NCBI RefSeq assembly: GCF_009720365.1
Contig: NZ_WBZD01000038.1
Coordinates: 115,421 to 179,420 of the forward strand
Source: Catellatospora paridis
GTDB lineage: Bacteria; Actinomycetota; Actinomycetes; Mycobacteriales; Micromonosporaceae
Length of the DNA stretch: 64,000 bases
Direction of reading: 5' to 3'
Shown: positions 8,320 through 16,529 of the stretch, piece after piece
Position numbering within the stretch: the stretch's first letter is position 1
Layout: each line of letters begins with the position of its first letter
Position numbers and translations under genes: made by a program
The notes under the pieces: model-generated
Database searches by the model: none
Told to the model about the DNA's origin: nothing
What the model saw: the letters and a program-made list of their open reading frames with translations, nothing else

Positions 8320-9126
8320 ATGGCTTTTACGGGGACAGTTTATGGGCGAAAGGTCCACCTCGCCGGCACCTGGTTCGACGCCGTCACCGAGGAGGCCGTG
8401 GCCGAAAGAGTGATCGCCGCCCTCGATCGCGGCGACGGCGGACGCATCCTCACCCCGAACGTCGACATCATGCGGCTGGCCTCCGGCCGGGGCGTGCGCG
8501 CCGCCGAGATCCGCGGCTTCCTCGAGGACGCGACCATGGTCGTCGCCGACGGCATGCCACTGGTCTGGGCCAGCAAACTGTCTCGTACCCCGCTACCCGA
8601 ACGGGTGACCGGCTCCGGTCTCATCTGGAGCCTGTCCGCCGCTCTCGGCCGCGCCGGCCGCTCGGTGTACCTGCTCGGCGGCACACCGCCCGACGAGACC
8701 GGCACCGACGGCGCGGTCAAGGCCGCGTCGGTGCTCGCCGCCGGCTGCCCCGGGCTGCGCATCGCCGGCCAGGTCGCCCCGCCGTTCGGCTTCGACCTGG
8801 ACCCGGACCGGTGCGCGGAGGTGTACACCGACGTCATCGAGGCCAAACCCGACTTCGTCTTCGTCGGCCTCGGCTTCCCCAAGCAGGAGCGCGTCATCTC
8901 CGACCTGCGCGCCGAGCTGCCCTTCAGCTGGTTCATCGGCTGCGGCGCGGCCATCGGCTTCGTCGCCGGCGAACTGCACCGCGCCCCGATCTGGATGCAG
9001 CGCAGCGGCCTCGAATGGGCCCACCGCCTGGCCCAGGAACCCGGCCGCCTCGCGGGCCGCTACCTCGTCCGCGACCTCCCGTACGCCGCCCGCCTCCTGG
9101 CCACCGCCGCCCTCCGCCGTAGGTAA
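8320..9126 (+). CDS. WecG/TagA/CpsF-family glycosyltransferase (GT26)
   Basis: 268 residues. Motifs of the family are clear: ILTPNVDIMRLAS near 45, VVADGMPLVWASK near 78, VYLLGGTPPDETGTDGAV near 120, and VFVGLGFPKQERVI near 180. Members transfer ManNAc, ManNAcA or glucose to a polyprenyl-diphosphate-linked sugar at the membrane, usually as the second step of repeat-unit assembly. The basic C-terminus RRR fits membrane contact. ATG at 8320 has a TATTGT hexamer 8 bases upstream and is probably leaderless. The stop codon TAA is the first part of a repeat (9124-9142). Confidence 0.92.
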   Translation: MAFTGTVYGRKVHLAGTWFDAVTEEAVAERVIAALDRGDGGRILTPNVDIMRLASGRGVRAAEIRGFLEDATMVVADGMPLVWASKLSRTPLPERVTGSGLIWSLSAALGRAGRSVYLLGGTPPDETGTDGAVKAASVLAAGCPGLRIAGQVAPPFGFDLDPDRCAEVYTDVIEAKPDFVFVGLGFPKQERVISDLRAELPFSWFIGCGAAIGFVAGELHRAPIWMQRSGLEWAHRLAQEPGRLAGRYLVRDLPYAARLLATAALRRR

Positions 9127-9142
9127 GGAAGGGCGCCTTCCC
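9124..9142. repeat. Short R1-type palindrome at the WecG-like stop codon
   Basis: TAAGGAAGGGCGCCTTCCC overlaps the stop codon of the glycosyltransferase. GGAAGG and CCTTCC pair around a 3-base centre. It matches one arm of the R1 repeat and may act as a weak terminator. Confidence 0.6.
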
Positions 9143-9152
9143 ATCGCACCCA

Positions 9153-9213
9153 GGTGATCATGAAGTTGTGGCCGCGACGCGCCGTCGAGCCGTGCCATAA
9201 GTTCATGATCAAC
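9153..9213. repeat. Imperfect inverted repeat R3 with GATCATGAA arms
   Basis: Arms at 9153-9172 and 9194-9213 are reverse complements over 20 bases with three mismatches and frame a 21-base GC-rich centre. It lies between two convergent genes, so it may end transcription from both sides. Only one copy was found in this window. From memory, not checked, similar GATCATGAA palindromes are common in Micromonosporaceae. Confidence 0.65.
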
Positions 9214-9235
9214 GCCGAACTCGGCGGCCGGCTCG

Positions 9236-10243
9236 TCAGCGGCGGAAGTGGGGGTCGTGGGCGGTTTCGCGGAAGGCGGTGAGGGGGGCCCGGTCGGGGC
9301 GGAGGGCGAACTCGCCGGCGGGGGTGCGGTTGTCGGGGTTGGACTCGAAGTAGAGGACCGCTTTGATCTGGGTGTTGCGGCGGAAGACGGTGGTGGCGTC
9401 GCGGAGCCAGTCGGCGCGCTGGGCGGCGGTCCAGGCCCGGGAGACGCCGTACTCGCCGATCATGATGGGGTGCGGGCGGGCGGCGGCCCAGCGCAGGAAC
9501 GGTTCCAGCAGCGTGCCCAGGGGGACCAGCTCGGAACCGGCGTACACGTCGACGCAGGTCCAGTCGACCTGGTCGTCGCCGGGGTAGAAGTCCTGGGCGC
9601 GGCCCGCCGCGAAGCCCTCCTCGGTCGGGCACCACACCCAGGACACGTTGTCGGCGCCCTCGGCCGTGAACAGGGCGCGGGTGTGCCGCCAAGCGGCCAC
9701 GTACTCCTCGGGTGAGCCGACCTCGGCGACCAGGTTGGGCCGGTCCATCTCCCAGCGCAGCCGCAGCAGCACCGGCACGTCCAGGTCCCGGGCCTGGCGG
9801 GCGTGCTCGCGGATCTCGTCGTCGTGGTCGCCGAGGACCACCTCGGCACTGGGCCCGCCGGTCCAGCTGAACATCAGCGTCGTCCCGGAGTCCAGGAAGG
9901 TCCGGTCCGAGCTGGTGCCGAACTCCTCGCGCAGGCGGCGGTACGTGTTGACGACGTCGAGCCGGCGGCCCAGCTCCTGCTCGAACTCGGCGACACCGGC
10001 GACCCGGCCGGCCTGGGTGAGGCTGTCCGGGCGGACCCAGGCGCCCAGCAGCGCGCCGGTCGCGGGGGCGGCGACCGGCCCGCCCGCCGCGACGGGCGCG
10101 ACGGGGGAGCCGGGCGGCGGGGACACCGCGATGCCGCGGTCGGCCGGGGGCGGGGAGCCGCACGTGGCGAGCGTGGCGACGGCCGCCACCCCGGTCAGGA
10201 TGCGCAGCAGGCGGGCTGCGGCGCTGGGCCGGCCGGCCGGCAT
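9236..10243 (-). CDS. Lipoprotein with a GH26-like (beta-mannanase-type) domain
   Basis: 335 residues with an N-terminal signal and a lipobox-like LATC (Cys about 28), then a Pro/Ala-rich spacer and a TIM-barrel glycosidase resembling GH26. Two glutamates sit where the family keeps acid/base and nucleophile: RLRWEMDRP (Glu about 165) and IMIGEYGVS (Glu about 264). The domain is related to that of the larger protein at 18493-21000. It is one base downstream of the methyltransferase gene and so in the same leftward unit. Probable role is trimming or release of the locus's own polysaccharide outside the cell. Polymer specificity is not known. Confidence 0.82.
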   Translation of the reverse strand: MPAGRPSAAARLLRILTGVAAVATLATCGSPPPADRGIAVSPPPGSPVAPVAAGGPVAAPATGALLGAWVRPDSLTQAGRVAGVAEFEQELGRRLDVVNTYRRLREEFGTSSDRTFLDSGTTLMFSWTGGPSAEVVLGDHDDEIREHARQARDLDVPVLLRLRWEMDRPNLVAEVGSPEEYVAAWRHTRALFTAEGADNVSWVWCPTEEGFAAGRAQDFYPGDDQVDWTCVDVYAGSELVPLGTLLEPFLRWAAARPHPIMIGEYGVSRAWTAAQRADWLRDATTVFRRNTQIKAVLYFESNPDNRTPAGEFALRPDRAPLTAFRETAHDPHFRR

Positions 10244-10244
10244 G

Positions 10245-10997
10245 TCAGTCGACTGGCCGGGTGCGGCGCGCCACGTACAGCACGTTCACGGCCCAGGTGC
10301 CGCCCCAGCCGGTGCGGGCGACGAAGTCGTCGACGAGCTTGGCCAGCGTGCGCAGTCCGCGCCGGCCGTACCAGCCCTGCGTGAACAGGGCGAAGCCGCG
10401 CTGCTCGACGATGGTGAAGCCGTGCCGGTCGAGCAGTTCGGCGACCTCGGTGTGGTCGAGTTCGGCGAACCAGGGCGAGCCGGTGTGCCGGGCGTGGCGC
10501 AGGTGGCGCAGCGAGTGCCGGTTGCCGTGGTTCTCCACCACGAGCAGGCCCGCATCGTAGTTGGGCAGCACCTTCGCGGAGAACGCGATGGCCCGCTCGC
10601 GGACGTCGTTGTCCACGTTGAGCAGCAGCCGGAAGATGGTGACCAGGGCCGGGACCTCGGTCGGCACGGGGTCGGGCACCTCCCCCTCGGCGGCCACGTG
10701 GTGCAGCTCGGCGTACGCGCCGACCTCCTCGGCCTTGGCCAGCATTGCCGCCGACGTGTCGTAGCCGTGCGCGCCACGGACCAGTCCGTGCAGGATCCGG
10801 ATGGCCCGGCCGGTGCCGCAGGCGAAGTCGTGCTGCACCGGGCGGCGGTAGGGGAAGGCCCGTTTGGCGAGTCGGCGCAGGTAGGCGCGTTGGCGCCGAT
10901 TTATCGCCGAGGCGTAGCTGTCCGGGGCGTATACGACGTGCTCGTACTTCTCGACCGTCGCCTCGTCCTGGAAGATCTCGGTGTAGTCGGCGCGCAT
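10245..10997 (-). CDS. Class I SAM-dependent methyltransferase
   Basis: 250 residues. The SAM-binding motif I is HDFACGTGRAIR near residues 55-66, followed by GYDTSAAMLAKAEE (motif II region) and a Rossmann-like strand LLVVENHG. Sequence around the motifs fits small-molecule or sugar O-methyltransferases. Position between the flippase and the GH26 lipoprotein suggests it methylates a sugar of the exopolysaccharide, which is inference. Starts ATG 10997; the upstream bases are pyrimidine-rich with an AAGGAACACG stretch that can serve as ribosome site. Confidence 0.85.
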   Translation of the reverse strand: MRADYTEIFQDEATVEKYEHVVYAPDSYASAINRRQRAYLRRLAKRAFPYRRPVQHDFACGTGRAIRILHGLVRGAHGYDTSAAMLAKAEEVGAYAELHHVAAEGEVPDPVPTEVPALVTIFRLLLNVDNDVRERAIAFSAKVLPNYDAGLLVVENHGNRHSLRHLRHARHTGSPWFAELDHTEVAELLDRHGFTIVEQRGFALFTQGWYGRRGLRTLAKLVDDFVARTGWGGTWAVNVLYVARRTRPVD

Positions 10998-11111
10998 GCG
11001 GTTCGTGTTCCTTTTCTTCTCTGAGTGGTGCTGTCGGTGCTCCCGCTCCGCTACCTCTGCGGAGCTCCGCTGGTGAGTCGTCTCGGCGGCCCGCCGAGGG
11101 CTCTCGGAGTA

Positions 11112-12734
11112 CTACTCACCAGCGGCCTTGACGTTGTTGCGGCGGCCGGGACGGGCCGCGGCGAGCAGGGCCGGGATGCCCAGCCGGTCCTGGAAGCGGC
11201 GCAGCCCGCCGAGGTAGACCCCGGCGGCCAGCACCAGGGCGGCGCCCGCGCCGATCGGCTGGCTCGGCACCACCAGGCGCACCAGCCAGGGCAGCACGCC
11301 GAAACTGCCGGCGGCCAGCGCCATCGCGGTGCGCGTGCCGGAACCGAACGGGTGCAGCCGCAGCGAGGTGGCGAGCTGGGCCAGCGGCAGCAGGTTGTTC
11401 ACCGCGACCGCGGCGGCCAGGCCGATCGCGGCGCCCACCACGCCGAGCCGGGGGATCGCGACCAGGTCGATGGCGACCATGGTGACCAGGGCCAGCAGCA
11501 CGTTCATCAGGTTCCAGGTGGTGCGCCCGGCCATGGACAGCACCATGTCGACCATCCCGCAGCCGGTGCTGATCAGCATCGCCGCGGCCAGCACCCGCAC
11601 CGCGGGGGCGGCGGCGGTGTAGGACGGGCCGAACAGCCCCAGGTACAGGTCGGCGTAGCAGGCCACGACGAGGTGCAGCGGCCAGCTGATCATCACGAGC
11701 CAGGCGGTGGCCGTCTGGTAGAGCCGCAGCGCGCCCTCCTGGTCGCCGACCGACAGCGTCTCGGCGAGGCGGGGCTGCACCACCTGCGCGATGGAGCCGT
11801 TGGCGAGCTGGCCGAGCACGACGAAACGGCCCGCGACGGCGTACGCGGCAGCCGGGGCGAGCCCGGCCAGCCCGGCGACCATGAGCACGTCGATCCGCTG
11901 CAGCGCGGTCTGCGCGGCGTTGGCCAGCGCGCGGGGGGCGGTGTAGCGCCAGAACGCGCGCCCCACGGTGCGCCCCTCGATCCGGGCGGCGGCGCGGTCG
12001 CGGCGGGTCAGCGTCGGCTCGGAGTGCCAGCGCCGCCACACCAGGAAGCCGGCGATCGCGGCCCCCGGCACGTACGGCAGCACCCAGGCCAGCGCCCAGG
12101 TGGACGGCGGGGAGATGATGTCGGACAGGGCCAGCACGGCCAGCGAGCCCACGCACAGCAGCTGGGTGGCGGGCCGCATGATCTTTTCGAGCAGCACGGT
12201 GGGCCGCATCATGCGGTAGCCGCGGGTCGCCGCGAGCAGCGCCTCCGACAGCGCCGCCACCGGCAGGAACAGGGCGAGCATGGTGAGCGGGCCGGCGTAC
12301 TCGGGCACGAAGCGCGCGGCGGTGAGCCATACCGCGACGCCCAGCACGAGGCCGAGCACCGCGACCGGAACCAGCCCGCTGCGCAGGCACGGCCCGATCA
12401 GCTCGGGCCGCCCCTGGGCCCGCAGCCGGGCCGGCCAGTAGACCAGCGCCGTCGTCGTGCCCAGCCGGGCAACGCCGCCGACCAGCACGAACGCCGAGGT
12501 GGCGGCGAAGAAGGAGCCCGCCGCGGCCGGACCCAGCCCGCGCGCGACCAGCCAGGTGACCCCGACCCCGGCCACCGCGGCCAGCGCCGCGCCCGCGAGG
12601 TTGGCGACCCCGCCCCGGGCGAACCCGGACATCTCGGTGGCGGCACGGTCCGTCGCCGGCCCGGCCGTCGCCTGGGGCGGGACCGTCTGGTGGGGTGCGT
12701 TCGCGCCGGGCGGCGCGGTCAGCCGGCCGGTCAC
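11112..12734 (-). CDS. Polysaccharide flippase (Wzx/MATE-like)
   Basis: About 540 residues with some 12-14 hydrophobic segments and few charged residues in between, typical of lipid-linked oligosaccharide flippases of the MVF/PST type. The first helix starts near GGVANLAGAALAAVAGVGV. A function in moving the repeat unit across the membrane follows from family and locus. GTG at 12734, preceded by GAGG, is chosen since it lies after the sulfotransferase stop (12832); ATG 12632, just before the first helix, is an alternative. Ends with TAG at 11112. Confidence 0.85.
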   Translation of the reverse strand: MTGRLTAPPGANAPHQTVPPQATAGPATDRAATEMSGFARGGVANLAGAALAAVAGVGVTWLVARGLGPAAAGSFFAATSAFVLVGGVARLGTTTALVYWPARLRAQGRPELIGPCLRSGLVPVAVLGLVLGVAVWLTAARFVPEYAGPLTMLALFLPVAALSEALLAATRGYRMMRPTVLLEKIMRPATQLLCVGSLAVLALSDIISPPSTWALAWVLPYVPGAAIAGFLVWRRWHSEPTLTRRDRAAARIEGRTVGRAFWRYTAPRALANAAQTALQRIDVLMVAGLAGLAPAAAYAVAGRFVVLGQLANGSIAQVVQPRLAETLSVGDQEGALRLYQTATAWLVMISWPLHLVVACYADLYLGLFGPSYTAAAPAVRVLAAAMLISTGCGMVDMVLSMAGRTTWNLMNVLLALVTMVAIDLVAIPRLGVVGAAIGLAAAVAVNNLLPLAQLATSLRLHPFGSGTRTAMALAAGSFGVLPWLVRLVVPSQPIGAGAALVLAAGVYLGGLRRFQDRLGIPALLAAARPGRRNNVKAAGE

Positions 12735-12831
12735 GGCCTGCCCTCGCGACGCGGGCGGGCAGCGGGAGAGGCGGCGGGTGCGCCGTGCCCGCTGACGCGG
12801 TGCGGCGGCCCGACCCGCGCCCAGTGCGCCT

Positions 12832-13704
12832 TCATGCGCGCCAGCTCGGCGTACGTCCCAGCCAGGTGGCCAGTTCGGCATCGTGTGGCGCGTAGTGGGC
12901 GGTCAGTTCGGCGCGCAGCCGGGCCGGCATGGGTGCGCTGCGGGGCCGGGCGTTGTGCTGCTCGAACTCGGGGTAGCTCAGCTGCGGCAGACCGAGGAAC
13001 GCGAGCACCTCGTCGTAGGTCGGTCGGGGGTCGGCGAAGAAGCGCTCGCTCTCGACCACCAGGATCCGGTCGCGCCCCACCTGCTCGGCCAGCCGTCGCA
13101 GGTAGACGGCGTACTCGCCGCGGGAGCGGTAGCCGTGGTGCTGGTGCGAGAAGGAGTAGGCGTGGTGGTCGGCGAGCAGCCGCTCGCGCTGCCCGCGCAG
13201 CCGGGCCGGTTCCAGGTCGAGCGCCTGCGAGAAGTCGGTGACGGTCTCGAAGCCCCGCGCGACCTCGTGCGCGTGCTGGGAGTAGGCCCGCTCCACGGGG
13301 TCGCGGACCAGCACGATCAGCTTGACGTCGGGCAGGTCGCGGGCGATGCGCGCGCCCGCGTGCGGGTGGTAGAGGTAGTACGGGCTGGACTCGAAGGTCT
13401 GCGGCGGCACGCCCAGTTCCCGCTCGACGCGGGCGGCGGTGCGGCGCAGCGGGAAGTGGCCCTGATACCAGGCCCGGCCGCGGTGGTAGCTGGTGTCGAA
13501 GTAGTGCACACCTTTGTGCAGCACCGCCTTGAGCACGGCGGGGTGCGCGGCGAGCGCCCGGTACAGCGAGGTGGTGCCGCACCGCTGGCCGCCGCAGATC
13601 AGGAACGACGGCAGCATGCGCGCGCCCGAGGTCATCCAGCCGACCGAGCGGGAGCCGATGTGGACCACCCGCTTGACCGACTCGGGCACGTTCGACGTCT
13701 TCAC
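12832..13704 (-). CDS. Sulfotransferase (NodH/heparan-type)
   Basis: 290 residues. PSFLICGGQRCGTTSLYRAL holds the 5'-phosphosulfate loop (GGQRCGTTS, about 37-45), and IVLVRDPVERAYSQ near 113-126 is the 3'-phosphate site. KGVHYFDTSYHRG and SSPYYLYHP match substrate-side motifs of carbohydrate sulfotransferases. GTG at 13704 has GGAGA seven bases upstream, which decides the start in a much longer open frame. It is clearly different in sequence from the other sulfotransferase at 7269-8231, so the two probably sulfate different positions. Confidence 0.92.
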   Translation of the reverse strand: MKTSNVPESVKRVVHIGSRSVGWMTSGARMLPSFLICGGQRCGTTSLYRALAAHPAVLKAVLHKGVHYFDTSYHRGRAWYQGHFPLRRTAARVERELGVPPQTFESSPYYLYHPHAGARIARDLPDVKLIVLVRDPVERAYSQHAHEVARGFETVTDFSQALDLEPARLRGQRERLLADHHAYSFSHQHHGYRSRGEYAVYLRRLAEQVGRDRILVVESERFFADPRPTYDEVLAFLGLPQLSYPEFEQHNARPRSAPMPARLRAELTAHYAPHDAELATWLGRTPSWRA

Positions 13705-13805
13705 TGGCTCTCCATGGGCGGGTTGGCGCGGGGCCTGCTCCGGATCTGGTGCGGCGGGCGCCGCCGGGGCGACGTCGACCGCACGGGATCCGGAACGGGG
13801 ATCAT

Positions 13806-15062
13806 CTAGAGGGACCGGACCTTGCGGATCAGGACCGGCAGCAGCCAGGTGCCGGTGACGCCGAGGCGGGCCCCGGCTTCGGCCTGGCGGTCGCTGAGGT
13901 ATCGGGTGGCGAGGTCCACCAGGTACAGCAGGGCGACGATCTCGGCGCTGCCGGGCGCCACGTCGAACGGGGCGAGCAGCGCCGGGGCCTGCCGCACCGT
14001 GGACTCGACCGCGGTCTGCGCGTCGACCCCGTCCTGGATCTGCCGCTGCAGCTCGAAGTGGACGGCGTCGAAGCCGAGCGGGACGCCGGGGGTGAAACGT
14101 TCCCAGTCCCAGATCAGCAGCGCCCCGGCGACGTTGGCCATGTTCCAGGGGGCCCAGTCGCCGTGCCACGCGCCGTAGCGCAGGTTCAGCTCGGCGGCGT
14201 GCTCGACCAGCGTGCGCGCGGCCTCGAACAGCTGCGAGACCTCGGTCGCGGCCCGGCCCGAGCCCTCGGGCGTGTCGGCGACGAGCTGGCACAGCCGGTT
14301 GCGCAGGTCCGCCCAGTACGGGCTGGTGGCCAGCCAGCCCTGGGTGAGCCCGCAGGCGCCCGCGACCTCGGCCATGGCGCGCTGCAGCCGGACGCCGGAC
14401 AGCGGCACCCGGGGCTCCCACACCGGCAGCGCGGACTGCACCAGCACCTGCATGCCCCGCCACTGGCCGGCGTGCAGGATGCTCGGCACCACGATGTCGG
14501 GCAGCCGCACGTGGGACAGCGCGGACAGAGCCGCGGTCTCGGCGCGCACCAGCCGCCGGGTGAGCGGCCCGACCCCGAACTTGGCGAAGCCGATGGTGCG
14601 GCCCCGGGGGTCGAGCAGCTGCAGGACCGGCTTGCGGTTGGCGCGTGCGGGTCCGATATGGATGCTGACCTGCAACGGAGTGCCCAGCGCCGTGGACAGG
14701 AAGTGGTCGACGGTGTCCGTCGCGCCGTCCGGCGAGGTCAACCGGACCCGGTCGCGGACCAGGGCCGACCACGCGCCGGAGTGCAGAGCCATGGCGACGG
14801 CGTCGCGCTTGAGCCGGCCCAGCCGCCCCTGCGGCTCGCTGAAACGGCGCACCGCGGCGGCGGCGACCCGGCGTGAGCCGGCGGGCACCAGCAGCTTGCA
14901 CCGGCGGGCGTCCGGGATCGCGAGGTACTCGACCACGCGGCGGCCCTCGGCGGCGGTGGAGCAGCCCGGGTAGAGCAGTTCCAGCACCTCGCGCAGGTAC
15001 TGTCCGCGCAGCTGCGCGTCGCCGGTGGCGACCTGCCCCGCGGCCGTGTCGATCGCCGTCAC
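13806..15062 (-). CDS. Kinase-fold protein (aminoglycoside-phosphotransferase-like)
   Basis: 418 residues. The C-terminal half has HGDWAPWNM near residue 300, matching the catalytic HGDxxxxN loop of the APH/choline-kinase fold, followed 10 residues on by WDWERF, in the place of the metal-binding Asp motif. The N-terminal half shows no family match. Many exopolysaccharide loci of actinobacteria hold such a protein, and a phosphoryl transfer to a sugar or lipid is possible. It starts 36 bases after the polymerase stop, and its GTG overlaps the stop of a 12-codon mini-ORF (15059-15097). Confidence 0.75.
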   Translation of the reverse strand: MTAIDTAAGQVATGDAQLRGQYLREVLELLYPGCSTAAEGRRVVEYLAIPDARRCKLLVPAGSRRVAAAAVRRFSEPQGRLGRLKRDAVAMALHSGAWSALVRDRVRLTSPDGATDTVDHFLSTALGTPLQVSIHIGPARANRKPVLQLLDPRGRTIGFAKFGVGPLTRRLVRAETAALSALSHVRLPDIVVPSILHAGQWRGMQVLVQSALPVWEPRVPLSGVRLQRAMAEVAGACGLTQGWLATSPYWADLRNRLCQLVADTPEGSGRAATEVSQLFEAARTLVEHAAELNLRYGAWHGDWAPWNMANVAGALLIWDWERFTPGVPLGFDAVHFELQRQIQDGVDAQTAVESTVRQAPALLAPFDVAPGSAEIVALLYLVDLATRYLSDRQAEAGARLGVTGTWLLPVLIRKVRSL

Positions 15063-15097
15063 GGGGTGTGCCCGTCTTCGCGCTCGCTGCTTCGCAC
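15059..15097 (-). other. 12-codon mini-ORF bridging the polymerase and kinase-fold genes
   Basis: GTG at 15097 begins one base after the polymerase stop and reads MRSSEREDGHTP. Its TGA overlaps the GTG of the kinase-fold gene (GTGA). The SER/E-rich content recalls the mini-ORFs at 31064, 41686, 41712 and 46385, but the conserved right end with GAGGAG is missing, so it may be a decayed member or coincidence. Confidence 0.35.
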
Positions 15098-15098
15098 G

Positions 15099-16529
15099 TC
15101 AGTTCCTCCGCTGGTGTCCGTTATGTCCCACGGACTCAACGGAGCTGGACGCGATCTGGAAGCGGGAGTTGCGCCACAGCACCACATATCCGAGGAAGGT
15201 GAAGGCCAGGGGCGTGACGAGCGAGTTGTACCAGAGCGCGGCGATGAACGAGCCCGCGATCGCGGCTGACGCGGCCAGTCCGATCGCGGAGCGGTCGCGG
15301 CGGAAGCGCCACAGTGCGTACCCGAAGAAGGCGAAGTAGGTCAGCGTGCCGGCCAGGCCGTGCGCGTACAGCAGCTGCCACAGCTGGCCGTTGCCGCCGA
15401 CGGTGAAGTTGCCGCAGCGCTCGCAGGCCGCCGACTCGCCGACCGCGATCGACTGCCGCCCGCCCTGGGTGCTGCGGGTCGAGCCGAAGCCGAGCACCGG
15501 CGACTCGACGACGCCCGACACGGCCCGCTCGGTGAGGAACATGCGCACCCCGTTGGACTTGCCGTTGTCCAGGCGGCGCTCGATCACCCCGCCGAGCGGG
15601 GTGGTGGCCAGCGCGACGGCCAGCCCGGCCAGCACCACGCCCAGGGCGACCAGCGCCCGCAGCCGCCCCGCGAGGGCCTGGCGCACCGCGATGAAGACCG
15701 CCGTCGCGCCCAGGCCGATCCACAGCCCCCGGTTCAGCGAGTGCACCACCGGCACGACCGAGACGGCGAGCAGTCCGACGGCCAGCACCCGGGTGCGCGG
15801 CCGGCTCGGGTAGGCGAAGACGGCCGCCACGAACCACACCACGAGCAGGCAGAAGTTGTTTCCCCAGGTGTTGGTGTAGCCCCACGGCGCGGCCGGGCGG
15901 GGCAGCGGGTCGCCGACCAGATCCATGATCTGCGCGGCGTACGGGTGGACCAGCGACTTCACGAAGCCCTTGCCGCGGACCCCGTCAGGCAGCAGCAGCT
16001 CCACCGGCGAGGTGAACTCGAAGTGCCCGGCGAACGTCCCCAGCAGGCCACCGGCCACGGTGACCGCGAACATCCACGCGAGCAGGTTCACCAGCCGCCG
16101 CTGCGGCAGCGCCGTCACGGACAGGTTGCCCGCGTACACCAGCAGCACCGTCAGCGCCAGATGCTGGACCAGCTTGTAGACGGGCGCGGTGATCCGCTCC
16201 GCGAAGGTCGCGGTGATCGTGCCCGCCGGGTCGACGTCGAGCACGCCGAAGCCGACCACGGTGACCGTGCAGAAGGCCAGCCAGATCCAGAACGCGGGCG
16301 GCAGCCGGACCGGCAGGCCCTGCGCGTGCCGGCGGTAGAGCTGCCACGCCATCGGCACCGCCATCAGCGGGAAGATCAGCACCCCGAGGCCGAGCGCCCA
16401 CCACAGCGGGTAGAGCGCCAGCAGCGAGGTCAGCGGCCAGGCGGGCCCGAACAGCAGCCGGGGGCGGGCCGTCGCGGTGGCCGGCGCGGCGACGCCGCCC
16501 GAAACGCCGGCCCGTAAGGCGAGGCTCAT
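15099..16529 (-). CDS. O-antigen ligase/polymerase-like membrane protein
   Basis: 476 residues with about 10-12 membrane segments and a large loop between residues 300 and 380 (NRGLWIGLGATAVF ahead of it, then VLGFGSTRSTQGGR). This is the layout of the Wzy/WaaL O-antigen ligase family, which joins polysaccharide units on the outer side of the membrane. ATG at 16529 overlaps the upstream stop by ATGA. Codon 5 is TTA (16515-16517), one of only three in-frame TTA codons seen in the window. In Streptomyces such codons put a gene under control of the bldA tRNA. Confidence 0.87.
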   Translation of the reverse strand: MSLALRAGVSGGVAAPATATARPRLLFGPAWPLTSLLALYPLWWALGLGVLIFPLMAVPMAWQLYRRHAQGLPVRLPPAFWIWLAFCTVTVVGFGVLDVDPAGTITATFAERITAPVYKLVQHLALTVLLVYAGNLSVTALPQRRLVNLLAWMFAVTVAGGLLGTFAGHFEFTSPVELLLPDGVRGKGFVKSLVHPYAAQIMDLVGDPLPRPAAPWGYTNTWGNNFCLLVVWFVAAVFAYPSRPRTRVLAVGLLAVSVVPVVHSLNRGLWIGLGATAVFIAVRQALAGRLRALVALGVVLAGLAVALATTPLGGVIERRLDNGKSNGVRMFLTERAVSGVVESPVLGFGSTRSTQGGRQSIAVGESAACERCGNFTVGGNGQLWQLLYAHGLAGTLTYFAFFGYALWRFRRDRSAIGLAASAAIAGSFIAALWYNSLVTPLAFTFLGYVVLWRNSRFQIASSSVESVGHNGHQRRN

